NCBI GenBank assembly: GCA_030015575.1
Contig: JASDDO010000026.1
Location: 193,527,739-193,591,738 of the forward strand
DNA: 64,000 nucleotides
From: Agapanthus africanus
Taxonomy: Eukaryota; Streptophyta; Magnoliopsida; Asparagales; Amaryllidaceae
Direction: 5' to 3'
The notes under the pieces were generated by a model, which did not search any database, was not told the origin of the DNA, and saw only the letters and a list, made by a program, of their open reading frames with translations. A program made the position numbers and the translations under genes. Of the stretch, positions 45,659 through 56,423 are shown piece after piece (within the stretch, counting starts at the first letter, position 1; each line of letters begins with the position of its first letter).

Positions 45659-46830
45659 TGTTAGGGATACGTATGCCCTAAAGGCTATTATTGTATATTA
45701 TAGTGGATGCTTGGACACACACACACACACACACACATATAACTTTCTTGCCCGACATGATAGTATGCTATCTGGTTGATTTTTATCTTAACATGTACAC
45801 TTGTATTATTATATCGTCTCTCTGATACATGTTGATAAAGCCTTCAGGATGTTAGCTTGACTGCCAGGGCTATGATGCAGATCATACTAGTGGGGCTTGT
45901 GTAGTCTACAAGCACATCCTTTAAACAGTTCCTAGTCAAGGGAGTATCGGGACAGGGCATCGATATTCCAGATAGACTAGTGTGTACGTTTCTTGACCAT
46001 ATATGGGACGATGGTTGATCCCATATCCATTGGTGTTTGACATCAAAGATTGTATGCAGGTGCTCATTAGAAAATGGGTACACCGAACAAGACTCGCCGA
46101 GAACTCTTAGATGGTACCATACCTATCATCAGATAGCAGTTCTCTGGTGACACTTGTACAGGTTAGTCTGTAGACCCGAGATCGTCATAGTGTCTTGTGT
46201 GGTTCCCACTGTGCTTTGCTGTGCTTTGATTTCCTTCCTACCACGGCTCAAAAGAATTCGTGCAAACAAGTGGATTTTGGGTACAGTCACGAGTCACATG
46301 GAGACAATGAGCGATAGGAGGGGTTTCGTCTCTCCCGATAGAGGGAGTTGATGTTGCGCTATACTCGATTGGATATAACAGCAAGTCCCTGACCAGGGCT
46401 GATGAGATTTACTGGTAAGTGTTATCAGTAGTTTCTTGAACGGTTATAGGCCACACATCGGCATGACTTATCAAGTTACCGGGGTCTGACGATTCCACTC
46501 CTAGACCTGACATGCGACATATCATACGAAAAGACCGGACTGTACGGTAAGTGTTGCTTATACGCTTTGCGGGAGTTTGGACAAGCTTGGTTGTTGATCT
46601 TATATTCGATCAGTACATGGGTAGCCGTTACGTCCAGCTAGTACCGCTGACGGCTTGTGGGTATCTAATATGATCATTACCAACTGATGGCGTATTAACG
46701 AGACTTTAGAGTCCCACACAGAGATTTCCTAGCTCAAGCGAAATGAAGTAGGGCACATATGGTGATATTTGCGAGAGCTTGATTAAATACGAGTATGTGA
46801 TATCGTATTCTAATCTCGCGATATTTGATA

Positions 46831-47115
46831 TCGGTTAGGTTATATGTGATATAACCGGATTGTTGAATCAAGTGTTGATTTAATGATATGTTATATGTAT
46901 ATATATATTTGATACTGGTCAGTTATATATGATATGACCGGGTTATTGAATCAAGTGTTGATTTAATGTAGTATTGAATATTTGTCGGTTATATGTGATA
47001 TGACCGGATTATTGAATAAAGTGTTGATTTGATAATTCGATATACATATAAATGATATTAGTCGGTTATATATGATATAACCGGATTATTGAATCAAGTG
47101 TTGATTTAATAATTT
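46831..47115 (+). repeat. Four-copy tandem repeat around a GGTTATAT palindrome
   Basis: Units of about 70-80 bp start near 46836, 46917, 46984 and 47061. Each has GGTYATAT-N3-ATATRACC or a near version, followed by GGATTATTGAATCAAGTGTT. The Copia-1 LTRs have one copy. Confidence 0.85.
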
Positions 47116-47194
47116 ATTATATATTTATATATGATATATTATATATTAACTAATATTTTGCTCATTAATGATTTTTTTCTCTTGCTATATATAA

Positions 47195-47257
47195 TTGTAT
47201 GTATATATATATATATATATATGTGTGTATATATGTGTGTGTGTGTGTGTGTATGTG

Positions 47258-47294
<37 letters not shown>
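47195..47294. repeat. TA/TG compound microsatellite
   Basis: Alternating TA and TG runs. The 65-codon frame over it is low-complexity Tyr/Val/Cys and not a gene. Confidence 0.9.
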
Positions 47295-47300
<6 letters not shown>

Positions 47301-47835
47301 CTATTGTGTCATAGTGGATGATACATAGAACATGTGTGTATGAGACTCATACCAAGGATAAAGATAATTAGGGTGATTATTTATTAAGAGAAAAATTAGA
47401 AATGAGTTGGAAATGAGCATGGCCTAGATACTTGTAGAAGCATGTAGAAGCCATGACTCATCCCACTTATTTTGTTTTACTCTAAATATTTTATCACCCA
47501 ACTATTATCTTTAGCCTATGGTTAACTCTCTCATTCATCACTTGAGATATTTCTTCACCCAAGTTCATCTTCTTCTTCTCTAGGTTTTCTTGAGTTGAAG
47601 AAATAACAAGAGAAATTGATTTCTAAACGAAGAGGTAGCTTGAGTTAGAGAAACTTCAAGGTGGATCATCTTCGGTCTCGAAAACGACGAAACAAGCTCG
47701 TTCTTTTCACCAAGTGGAGCCTAAGAAGAGTTCTAGGAACTACTACTTGGAGCTTAGGGACTACTACTTGGAGTTATAGAAGTGAAGGACTTGGTCTACG
47801 AAGGTTGTTTCGTTTGAGCCGCAAATGAAATGCGA

Positions 47836-48824
47836 CGTTCCCCGGTTGTATAGATAGCTCATACAAATTCGATCCTAGACCCCTACGAGTTCGGCAAGAC
47901 ACCTGCCAATTCTAGAAACTAGGTAACACACCCTCAATGACATGAGTCGGTCATCCATCGCAATCTAGAATCTGGTAACTTGTGCACCCCTCCTGGGTCA
48001 AACCTAATACAGAAATGAAATATATACAATGGTGATGTCGACTGTATCCTGGTTGAGCCTCAAAAAAAGAATATACATGATACGGAAATGGCGGCCAAAA
48101 GTTAGAGCTCGACCCGAACAAATGAATACAACAATGTAAATCAAAACTGTACAACCAAACGCACGAGGGGCTATCCGACACATCAATCTGACTAAACCAT
48201 AACAAGAATTATATATCACAGAACAAGTAACACAATCAAGTGTGCAACCCCGTCTAATCGAACGTATAGCAATTAGACAACATTTAACAACACATATACA
48301 CAGATACGAAAGCCATAAACATAGAATTCATCACCCGAGAAGCCAACACATGAATTTTCCAAACGACAAAAATCAAGTGCACTCCATTATCCGAAAATCT
48401 ATTGTTTTGCAAAACAAAGAGTCTAAACAACCCATCCAATGTCCCCGGGAACTCCCTAGGGTACCCACGATCCTCCTCGTGGGTTCTTGGTCCAAACCAA
48501 GAGCCCGCGGTGATTGAAAACCAGCAAAACATTGAATTTTGACAGCAAAAAAAAGTTTGAAAATAGCGGCAGTTTCAGCCTAACAAAATCAGCGACAATA
48601 TTCGAAAAATGACTTCGAAACTGGTTACCCGAGACTCCACGGGTCGCCCTCAATCCATGAAGGAGTCCCCGTTCCAAAACGAGCGCTCCAGAGATCGAGT
48701 TTACGCAAGAAAAATCATTTTAAACAACTAACATGCGGCTGAATTTTCAGGCTGAAAACTGCTAGTTTTCGGAAAAGTTTCGCATGAATTCTAACATCAT
48801 GAAAACTAGTTTAAGCATATTGTT
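47836..48824 (-). other. Copia-2 leader, proximal part
   Basis: Minus-strand leader next to the PBS. It aligns with Copia-1 around 3490-3720 (TTGTATAT, GTATTAGG, GACCCA-GGAGGGG, GAATTGG-AGG blocks). No ORF is supported. Confidence 0.65.
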
Positions 48825-48838
48825 GGCTCTAATACCAA
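48825..48838 (-). other. Primer-binding site of Copia-2
   Basis: TTGGTATTAGAGCC on the minus strand directly follows the 5' LTR. It is the initiator tRNA-Met site with one change. Confidence 0.8.
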
Positions 48839-50807
48839 TGTAAGTGTGTTGTTCTCACACCGCGGAAGCCGCGGCCAAGGTAGAAGCGAAAATAATTATT
48901 TTTTAGAAGCAAAAAACACATATCCCCTAGGAATCAAACCATACAACTAAACTAGCAAACTTATATACAAGGTTTAGGGAATACAAGTTTTGACACGTGT
49001 CCACCTAATCGTGGAAGACCTCTCCAAGCTCCACGTAAGCCGTCGGGAACAAGCTTGAATGGCGGACGCCCTTGCCGAAGATGATCCACCCGAGAGAACC
49101 GTTCCAAGCTCCAGTTTCACCTAGTGAAGCAACCGACGCTCCAAACTCGCTACGAATGAAGAGTGGGGATGTAGGAATTTTTCACTATATTTTTCTCTCT
49201 ATTTTGATGTTCAAGAGAGCATCTAAGATGAAGAAGGAGGAGGTGAAGTAGTTAGCCATGACAAGAAAATTGGCTAAGTGTTGTGTGTAGAAAATGAATC
49301 AAGGTAGAAAAGAAAATGGCTAAGTTTTTACCATCACGCTAGAACAGTAAACACAAATAAAAATATGAATATAAAAACAAAAGCCATACCTCTTTACCAT
49401 AACCCTTTACACCTCATCCTCCACTTTATTTTTTATTTTCTTTATAAAATAATCAACAAATGAAGTGTCCATCTTCTAGAACATATTCCGTATAAATACG
49501 GAATACATACAGGTATACGCATTGAAATACATATTCGTGTATCCGTATAAAAATAAGAATAGCCAAGAGAGAAAAAATGAATAGTGAACAATAATACTAA
49601 AATACATATATTAAATATATATATAAATTATTAAATCCAAATATGATTTAATAATCCGGCTTAATCCTAAGCCACCAGTAATATCAACCGTCCGATTAAT
49701 GTCTGTGTAGCCTGTATACGTATTTAATCGAACCCCCTGTATATACCAACTTACGTCATCTACATCATATCACCTGAACCGGGAAAACCTTATGTGTGGG
49801 ACTTTAAAGATTCAACAATACACTGACATTGATTTACTGGATAAATCCAAAAACCACAAGCACGTCAGCCGCGCTAGATGTATGTAACGGCTACCCAAGT
49901 ATATGCCGAAAGGAAGGTCGACAATCAAGTATGTCCATACCACACTGAGCCTGAATGTGGCAATCTTCGTACAGTCTGATCTCTTCATCTAAGAGTATCG
50001 CATACTGGGTCTTGTCGGAGTCAAGCTCATCACCAACTAAGAAACTACTGAACTCATATCAGTAAATCCCATCCACTGTGGCTACGGATTTAGGGTGATA
50101 GACAACCAAACACAGCACGACATCGACTACTAATATCAGGAGAGACGAATCCCTGATAATCGCTCACTGCCTCCATATGGCTCGGGACTGTACCCAACTA
50201 AAACCTGTTTGTATGACTCCTTTGAGCCGTTGTAGGGTAGTAATCAAAGTACAGTGGAAAGTCACATGAGACAAATGGCGATCTCAGGTCAAAAGAATAA
50301 CATGTACTAATGCCACTAGAGAACTTCCATCTGACGATTGATATAATACCATCTATAAGTTCTTGACGAGTCCGTCCAGTGTATTCACATCCAATGAGCA
50401 CCTGTATACTATCTTAGGTGATACAACACCAATGGCTTGTGAGACCGGACACTGCCCCTCATCGGGGTCTCGAAACGTATACACTAGTCTACTCCGAAAT
50501 ATCGATGCCTAGTCTTGATACTCCCACGACTAGAGATATTTAATGATGTGCTTATGGACTACCCAGCTCTCACGTATATGATCGCGTTCATAATGCTGGT
50601 AGTCAAGAAATAATTCTACGGGCTTCATCATTATATATTAGGGACACGTAATAACAAGTAAAGCGTGTACACATCAATAATACAGACAAACCAGATAGCA
50701 TACTATCATCTCGAGTAAAATTGTTCAACCTGTATAGGTCATCCCTTAATTATCATAATTGCATGCCTGTAATTACAATAATTATCTTGAGGGCATGATA
50801 TCCAACA
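48839..50807 (-). repeat. 5' LTR of Copia-2
   Basis: Partner of the interrupted LTR at 30952-41066. It starts at 50807 with TGTTGGATATCATGCCCTC and ends at 48839 with CACTTACA on the minus strand. It is uninterrupted and shows the empty target site of T2 (CACGTATATGATCG near 50570). Confidence 0.9.
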
Positions 50808-50946
50808 AAAACCACTGGGTAGCCGTCTTATGGAGGATAAATGGCTCCAAACTTGGGTGGGTTCAACCTCTCTTCATGTACTGAGATATTTGTAGAATTC
50901 ATACACGTGTTTGTGTTATCGTCGGTGTTCCCTCATAAAAAATAAT
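50808..50946. other. Short unassigned stretch
   Basis: Sequence between the end of Copia-2 and the 82-bp array. It may be the continuation of the element H LTR or the start of the palindrome-rich element. Nothing decisive is visible. Confidence 0.3.
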
Positions 50947-51418
50947 GCAGCACCTCACGTGTTAGACATACGAGCGCCCGCGTGCAAAGCACGTAAACGC
51001 CTGTCTCTGTTAGGATTAAATCCTAAAGCGGCGCCTCACGTTTTAGACACGTAAGCGCCCCGCATGCAAAGCACGTGAACACATGTCTCTATTAGGATTA
51101 AATCCTAATGCAGCGCCTCACGTTTTAGACACGTGAGCGCCCCACATGCAAATTACGTGAACGTATGTCTCTGTTAGGATTAAATCCTAAGGCAGCACCT
51201 CATGTTTTACAAACATGATCGCCGCGCGTGCAATGCACGTGAATGCCTATCTCAGTTAGGATTAAATCTTAAGGTGGTGCCTCAAGTTGTATACACATGA
51301 GCACTCCGCATGTAAAGCACGTGGGTGCCTGTTTCTGATAGGATTAAATCCTAAGGCAGTGCCTCACGTATTAGACATGTGAGCTCCCATATGCATAGCA
51401 CGTGAGCGTCATCGTCCA
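50947..51418. repeat. 82-bp tandem array, nearly six units
   Basis: Unit starts at 50947, 51028, 51110, 51192, 51274 and 51356. Each unit has three dyads: CCTCACGT...ACGTGAGCGCC, a GCATGC/GCACGTG part, and the perfect odd palindrome TTAGGATTAAATCCTAA (51010-51026, 51092-51108, 51174-51190). Later units are more diverged. There is no spacer variation of CRISPR type and no ORF. Confidence 0.9.
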
Positions 51419-52469
51419 AAATTGAATTAGTTTGTTTCGGGTAGAATTAAATTCTACATGGAAAAATATTTCCCTAAATAAAAAGAAAGAAAGATATTTT
51501 CTGTTAAATAGAGAACCGTTGGATCAAAAATCCAATAGTGATTAAAAATTCATCAAAAGATAGAATTAAATTCATTTTGGAGAAAATATCTACGTGGTCT
51601 TTTTTGTAAAACAAGAAACATTGCTCAGTTAAGCAAAGAACCGTTGGATCAAAGAACCGTTGGATCAAAAATCCAATGGTGATTAAAAAATCATCGTTCA
51701 AGTCAAAATATAGAATTAAATTCTATACGTAGGAAAATATTTACTTCAATCTTGTTAAAAACAAGAAAAATATACTCTGTTAAACAAAAAGCCTTAGATC
51801 TAAGACCAACGGTGATTAAAAATCACCACCTGATTATGAAATTAGGTTGAGATCTCTTAAATGAGAGATCCTCTCAACTAATCAATTGTTTTTCCTTCCC
51901 TATATAAAGGACCCGAGACTTCAAGTCTCAAAAAAACCCTCGATAAGCTTTTGCAAAAAAAGAAAGGAGAAACCTCAAAAGGTGATAAAAGGTACAACCG
52001 AGAATTCAATTCTCTTTGAAGAACATCTTCTTGCTCCTCTCAAACTCTAGGTAAAAACAGAGATAAAAATATTTCTTGTACCTATCGTATGCATAAACGG
52101 GTTTAACCCTTTAAAAAAAAGAACTTAGCTCTTTCTATGGATCTGAGAACCGCAAGGCAAATCTCCCATAAGTTCAAAATATAATTCTCATTGGGAAGAT
52201 CTTGTTCTTCAGACTCAAAGATCTAGGGGAAAATTATCTTGTTTTATCAACCCCCATATAAACACAATGGAAGAAAGGACATGACAAGTATGGAGTTCAT
52301 ACTCCAGGAACTTAGTTCTTTCATAATCAAGAACTTAGTTCTTAAAGAAATCTGATCTCCGATCATCAAAAAATAGTGATCTTGGTGATCATTAATGGTC
52401 AAAATACCATTAACAGAATTTTAACTTCTCTAAAAAATATGAACAGAGATTAAATCTCTAAGGACACAA
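51419..52469 (+). repeat. Palindrome field with a TATA box
   Basis: A dense series of short perfect palindromes, many with a single central base: GTAGAATTAAATTCTAC (51441), TTGGATCAAAAATCCAA (51519, 51660), TATAGAATTAAATTCTATA (51709), CTTAGATCTAAG (51793), GGTGATTAAAAATCACC (51811), GATCTCTTAAATGAGAGATC (51851), GAGACTTCAAGTCTC (51915), GAGAATTCAATTCTC (52000), GGGTTTAACCC (52099), AAGAACTTAGTTCTT (52329), TTAATGGT-N6-ACCATTAA (52392) and AGAGATTAAATCTCT (52445). No gene is seen. It may be LTR promoter sequence of an unidentified element. Confidence 0.8.
51901..51908 (+). promoter_or_regulatory. TATA box in the palindrome field
   Basis: TATATAAA followed by GGACCCGAGAC. A TAGGTAAAAAC sequence near 52049 could be a 5' splice site. 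This suggests a plus-strand transcription unit such as an LTR or viral-type leader; that is inference. Confidence 0.45.
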
Positions 52470-52823
52470 CATCTCACGTAATATTCGCATGAGCGCTAAA
52501 AAGAAACTATGAAGACAACACCTCACGTGATATCCACGTGAGCACACAAAAGGCCCATGAAGACAGCGCCTCACGTGCCATACACGTGAGCGCCCATAAC
52601 AAGGACTCAGCGCCTCACGTGCCATGCAAATGAACTTATGAAAAATGCCAGAGCCTGAGCATCTCACGTGATATTCACGAGAGCACCAGAGCCTTAGCGC
52701 CCACGTGATATCCACATGAGCGCCAGAACATGATCTTGATATTATATCCATAGTCTAAATGACTAAGTGCTTAGCACTAATAGAGCGACGTCCAAGCCTG
52801 AGCGTCTCACGTGATATGTACGT
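52470..52823. repeat. CACGTG hairpin array
   Basis: Seven units of the form CTCACGTG-N5-CACGTGAG start near 52470, 52519, 52567, 52611, 52660, 52698 and 52803. Arms are perfect over eight bases in the second and third units. The last unit is cut by Copia-4. Confidence 0.85.
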
Positions 52824-54834
52824 TGTTGGCTATAGTGCCCTCAAGGCAATTATCATAGTCGCGGACTAGTGATTATGATGATTGAGTGAGGACCTATACC
52901 GATAAAACAGTCTTACTCAAGATGATAGTATGCTATCTGGTTTGTCTTTATCATCATGTACATGTTGATAGAGCCCGTAGAATTCTTGCTTGACTGCCAG
53001 CATTGTGATGGCGATCACATATGTGGGAGCTGGGGTCTATAAGCACATCCTTAAATGTCCCTAGTCGTAGGAGTATCGAGACCGGGTATCGATACTCCAG
53101 TGTAGACTGGTGTATACTGATCGAGACCCCGACGAGGGACGGTAGCCAGGTCTCGCAAGCCATAGGTATTAGTTTGTTCACCTAAGATAGTATACAGGTG
53201 CTTATTGGGTTATGAGTACACTGGACGGACTCGCCGGGAACCTGCTAGTTGGTATTATACCTATTGTCAGATAGCAGTTCCCATATGACATGTGTACAGG
53301 TTAGTCTGTCGACCTGAGATCGTCATTTGTCTCGTGTGAGTTCCCACAGTGCTTTGATTACTACCCTACCACGGCTCAAAGGAGTCGTGCAAACATGTTT
53401 TAGTTGAGTACAGTCCCGAGCCACATAGAGGCAGTGATCGGATCGTCGGGGACTCGTCTCTCCCGGTATTGGGGGTTGATGTCGCGTTGTGTACGGATGG
53501 CCATCACCATAAATCCGTGGCCACGGTGGACGAGAACTACCAATCCAGGATCGATAGTTTCTCAGGTGGCGATGGGTTTAATGCCGACACTAAATATCGC
53601 GTTGTTGGGGGTCTGACTTAATCCACTCCCATAGACTTGATATGCGATACTCTTAGACGAATAGACCAGACTGTGCGGATATTGTCACTGACAGGCTCAG
53701 TAGGGGTTCAGGATGAGTTTTCTCGTCGGCCTCCCTTTCGCTCAATACCTGGGTAGCCGTTACGTAAAGCTAGAGCCGCTGACGTGCTTGTGGTTAAACC
53801 CACTGCCAGCGTATTGACGAGTCTTTAGAGTCCCACACAGAGGGTTTTCACGGTTCAGGCGATATGGTGTACATGAGGTATGTTGATACATACAGATGTC
53901 CGATTAAATATGTGCACTTGCTTCCCAGACTTTAATTGGACGGTTGATAATACTAGCGGCTTAGGATTAAGCCAGTTTATTAAATCAGGTTTTGATTTAA
54001 TAATTGATATATGTATTTGTATATACGTATTCTAGTATTATTGTTCACTATTAGTTTTCTCTCTTGACTATTCGTATTTTTTGTACGAATACGCGTATAT
54101 GTATTTTGATACATGTACCGGGAAGTATTCCGTATTTTATACGGAATAGCTTCTAGAAGCTTTGACACCTCATTATTTGATTTTCCATTTATGGAAATTC
54201 ATTATGATTTAATAATGAGGTGGAGGGTGGAAAAGGTGACAAGGAATGGCATAGGTCAAAGCATGGGCTTAAGTTTGGTTTGCAATGATTAATGTAATTA
54301 AACAATGAAACATTTTTGTGGGAATGAAAGGGGGGCCGGCCACTATGTGGATGAGGGCTCATTTTCATTTGCTTTGTTGATTGCATTACTCCCTCTCCCA
54401 TTCACAAAAAGGCCTTAACCATTTTGCTTCATGCAAAAGTTCATCACCTCATTCATCTTCTATGCTTGCTCATTGAGCAAAACAAGTTGAGAGAAAATTG
54501 TAGTGACACTTTCATACACCCCCACTCTCCTTCGCTAGCGACGTTGGAGCGTCGGTTGCCTCGTTCGACAAGGTTGGAGCTTGCGCCGTTTCCCTCGGGT
54601 GGATCATCGGAGATGGAGGGTGACCGGCAATAAAACCACATCAAGGAGCCGCTAGGAGCTTGGAATGAAGACCGAAGGACTTGGATCATCTCGGTATAAC
54701 CTTCCTAACTCTTTTTTAGCTCGCTGGTTTTGGGTTTAAGGTCGATCCGGGATTCGGGTAGCGGCAGCGCAAGTTTAGAAAATTTTTGTTCCGCATTTTG
54801 GCCGCGTTTCGACGGCCGGGGCGCTGCCGGGACC

Positions 54835-56226
54835 TGATTTGTTGATTTTAGCGTGCTTGCGCTTTCTAAAAGATAGATCAAAAATATTTGTAACCGCAAT
54901 CAAGAACGGCGTCGCTTTGCAGCTAGCCGGTGAGTACGGGTCGGTCCACAGGGATGTTGTGAATTTCCTATTCGCTCAAACGAGTTAATTCCGAATGGTG
55001 TTCGGATTGATTATTAAATCTAAAAATTGAAGTTGTATGATACTAGGATTAGAAACTTGCTAGGATTAGGTTTAGGGAAAATTTGGTAAACAAAGATCTA
55101 CATCTCTTTCCATTGCCTTTAATTAAATATATCATATTAGTGTTATGGTAAATCTTAACAAAGGGGATTAGGATGATTGGGAAGATTGATTCTCCCTCTA
55201 GATCCTTGTCCTTCCTTTCTTAATCTTTACCCTAACCTCCATGGAAAACCTTAAAATCCGGGCCTTTATACTACGGTATCACCGCTACCTCGAGGGTAGA
55301 GTGCCGTAGGGAGCGGAATAAGAAGGTATGCATGGAGTTCTAATTTTCATAAAAGTTTGGCAACGAAAAGAGATGAGAGATCTTCATCTCTCAAATCCTT
55401 CCCTATTCCTAACCCTAACAAGCGAGAAAACTACTCGCTCATTGAGGGGATGAAAAAAGACATGATTTTATTAAAGAGAGAAAACGTCGATTGCAAGTTA
55501 ATAAAAGCTAAACTAAATTAAACTAAGGCGAGAAAATAATTTACCTAGAGCAGATATGAAAAACTACAACTACTGCAAGGAAAATAACCTACTTACTGAT
55601 GCATCTCTCCAATCATCAACGCAGGTTTATCAGATCTGAATTCATGAATTGAAAAGAAACACCGATGCTCTCCAAAAGAATTCTAAAATTTATTAATGAA
55701 GGGAGGCATGAAAAGAATACAATGATTTGGGCTTCTATTTATAGGAGATAGAAACCCTAGGTTACAATTGATTTGCATGTCTACATTTACCAAAATATCC
55801 TTAGGAAGACCTAGTCAAAGTAGACTTCAAGCTTTGGTAAAATTTTATGTCTCTGTCTCTTTAAAGAAAGTATTGGGCCTTGGATCTTTGGGCTTCCTTA
55901 TTATTTGGTTCTTTATTAAAATAGCTTCTATGTTTCTTCCAGATCTCTAGTGAATAATTGCGGTGGACTTTTAACCGTTCGCTTTGTAATCTTGGACCTT
56001 GCATTGCCTTGTACTTTGTGAATTTTATCTTTGATGTAGGCTTGATCAAGAGTCTTCTATTTGTTGGTCAAAGTCCACTTTTTCATCGTCTTTACATCGT
56101 TTTCACTGTTTTCTGTCTAAGAACCTGTAACCTGTAACATGTAGCAGACATGCGTCAAAAGCACCTGTTTATTTATAAAAAGAATAAGAATGGGGAATAT
56201 AATAATACAATATTATGGTGTGAACA
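54835..56226 (-). repeat. 3' LTR of Gypsy-B
   Basis: Partner of 60418-61750. It has about 60 bp more, near 55450-55540. A minus-strand TATAAATA lies at 55736-55743. The 60-codon frames seen in both LTRs overlap the promoter region and are not supported as genes. Confidence 0.93.
55736..55743 (-). promoter_or_regulatory. TATA box, Gypsy-B 3' LTR
   Basis: TATAAATA on the minus strand, repeated at 61260-61267 in the promoter LTR. Confidence 0.6.
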
Positions 56227-56240
56227 AATACCCCCAAACT
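56227..56240 (-). other. Polypurine tract of Gypsy-B
   Basis: AAGTTTGGGGGTATT on the minus strand at the LTR edge. Internal G-runs of the same kind occur near 57533 and 57704. Confidence 0.8.
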
Positions 56241-56299
56241 TATCTTTTGCTCGTCCTCGAGCAAACTTATTTTTATTCTCAATAAAAATCTAACCTAGC

Positions 56300-56423
56300 C
56301 GCACTTTCGCAGGGAAACGCGATTGCACTGAGCACGTGCAACAAGCCGTTAAACCTATAGGTGTCCCTAGTAGGAGGAGTGTTGTCTCCTGAGGGTTTTC
56401 AGCGGATTACACCCATAAAATCC
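56300..56423 (-). other. Conserved two-stem 3'-UTR module (Gypsy-B copy)
   Basis: Near-identical to 5779-5902 of Gypsy-A: TTGCAC-N7-GTGCAA at 56323-56341 and an AGGAG/CTCCT pair near 56373-56390. Here ACCTATAGGT replaces ACCTCTTGGT, giving an extra short palindrome. Confidence 0.7.

Larger units (their letters stand above)
45659..47835 (+). repeat. Truncated solo LTR, Copia-1 family
   Basis: It starts TGTTAGGGATACGTATGCCC and follows the Copia-1 LTR in order (for example the CACATGGAG, GCGATAGGAGGGG and GGTAGCCGTTACGT blocks) up to about 47835, where Copia-2 leader sequence resumes. The last ~170 bp of the LTR are not recognisable, and no target duplication is seen, so it is probably 3'-truncated. 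It contains an AC tract (45715-45737), a four-copy tandem repeat (46831-47115) and a TG/TA tract (47195-47294). Confidence 0.7.
30952..50807 (-). mobile_element. Copia-2: decayed Ty1/Copia element with two nested inserts
   Basis: Bounded by LTRs that read TGTTGGATAT...CACA on the minus strand. The flanks AAATC (30947-30951) and AAAAC (50808-50812) are a target duplication with one mismatch. PPT (GTGCAAGTGGGATAT) and tRNA-iMet PBS (TTGGTATTAGAGCC) are in the expected minus-strand places. The 3' LTR carries T2 (32746-40833); the leader carries an opposite-strand solo LTR (45659 to about 47835). The interior aligns piecewise with Copia-1 but has many stops. It is older than its inserts. Confidence 0.9.

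Noticed and set aside
47131-47328. 65-codon ORF
   Set aside because: Translation of a TA/TG microsatellite; low-complexity Tyr/Val/Cys.
50947-51418. CRISPR-like array
   Set aside because: The units are contiguous 82-bp tandems without unique spacers, in plant repeat DNA.
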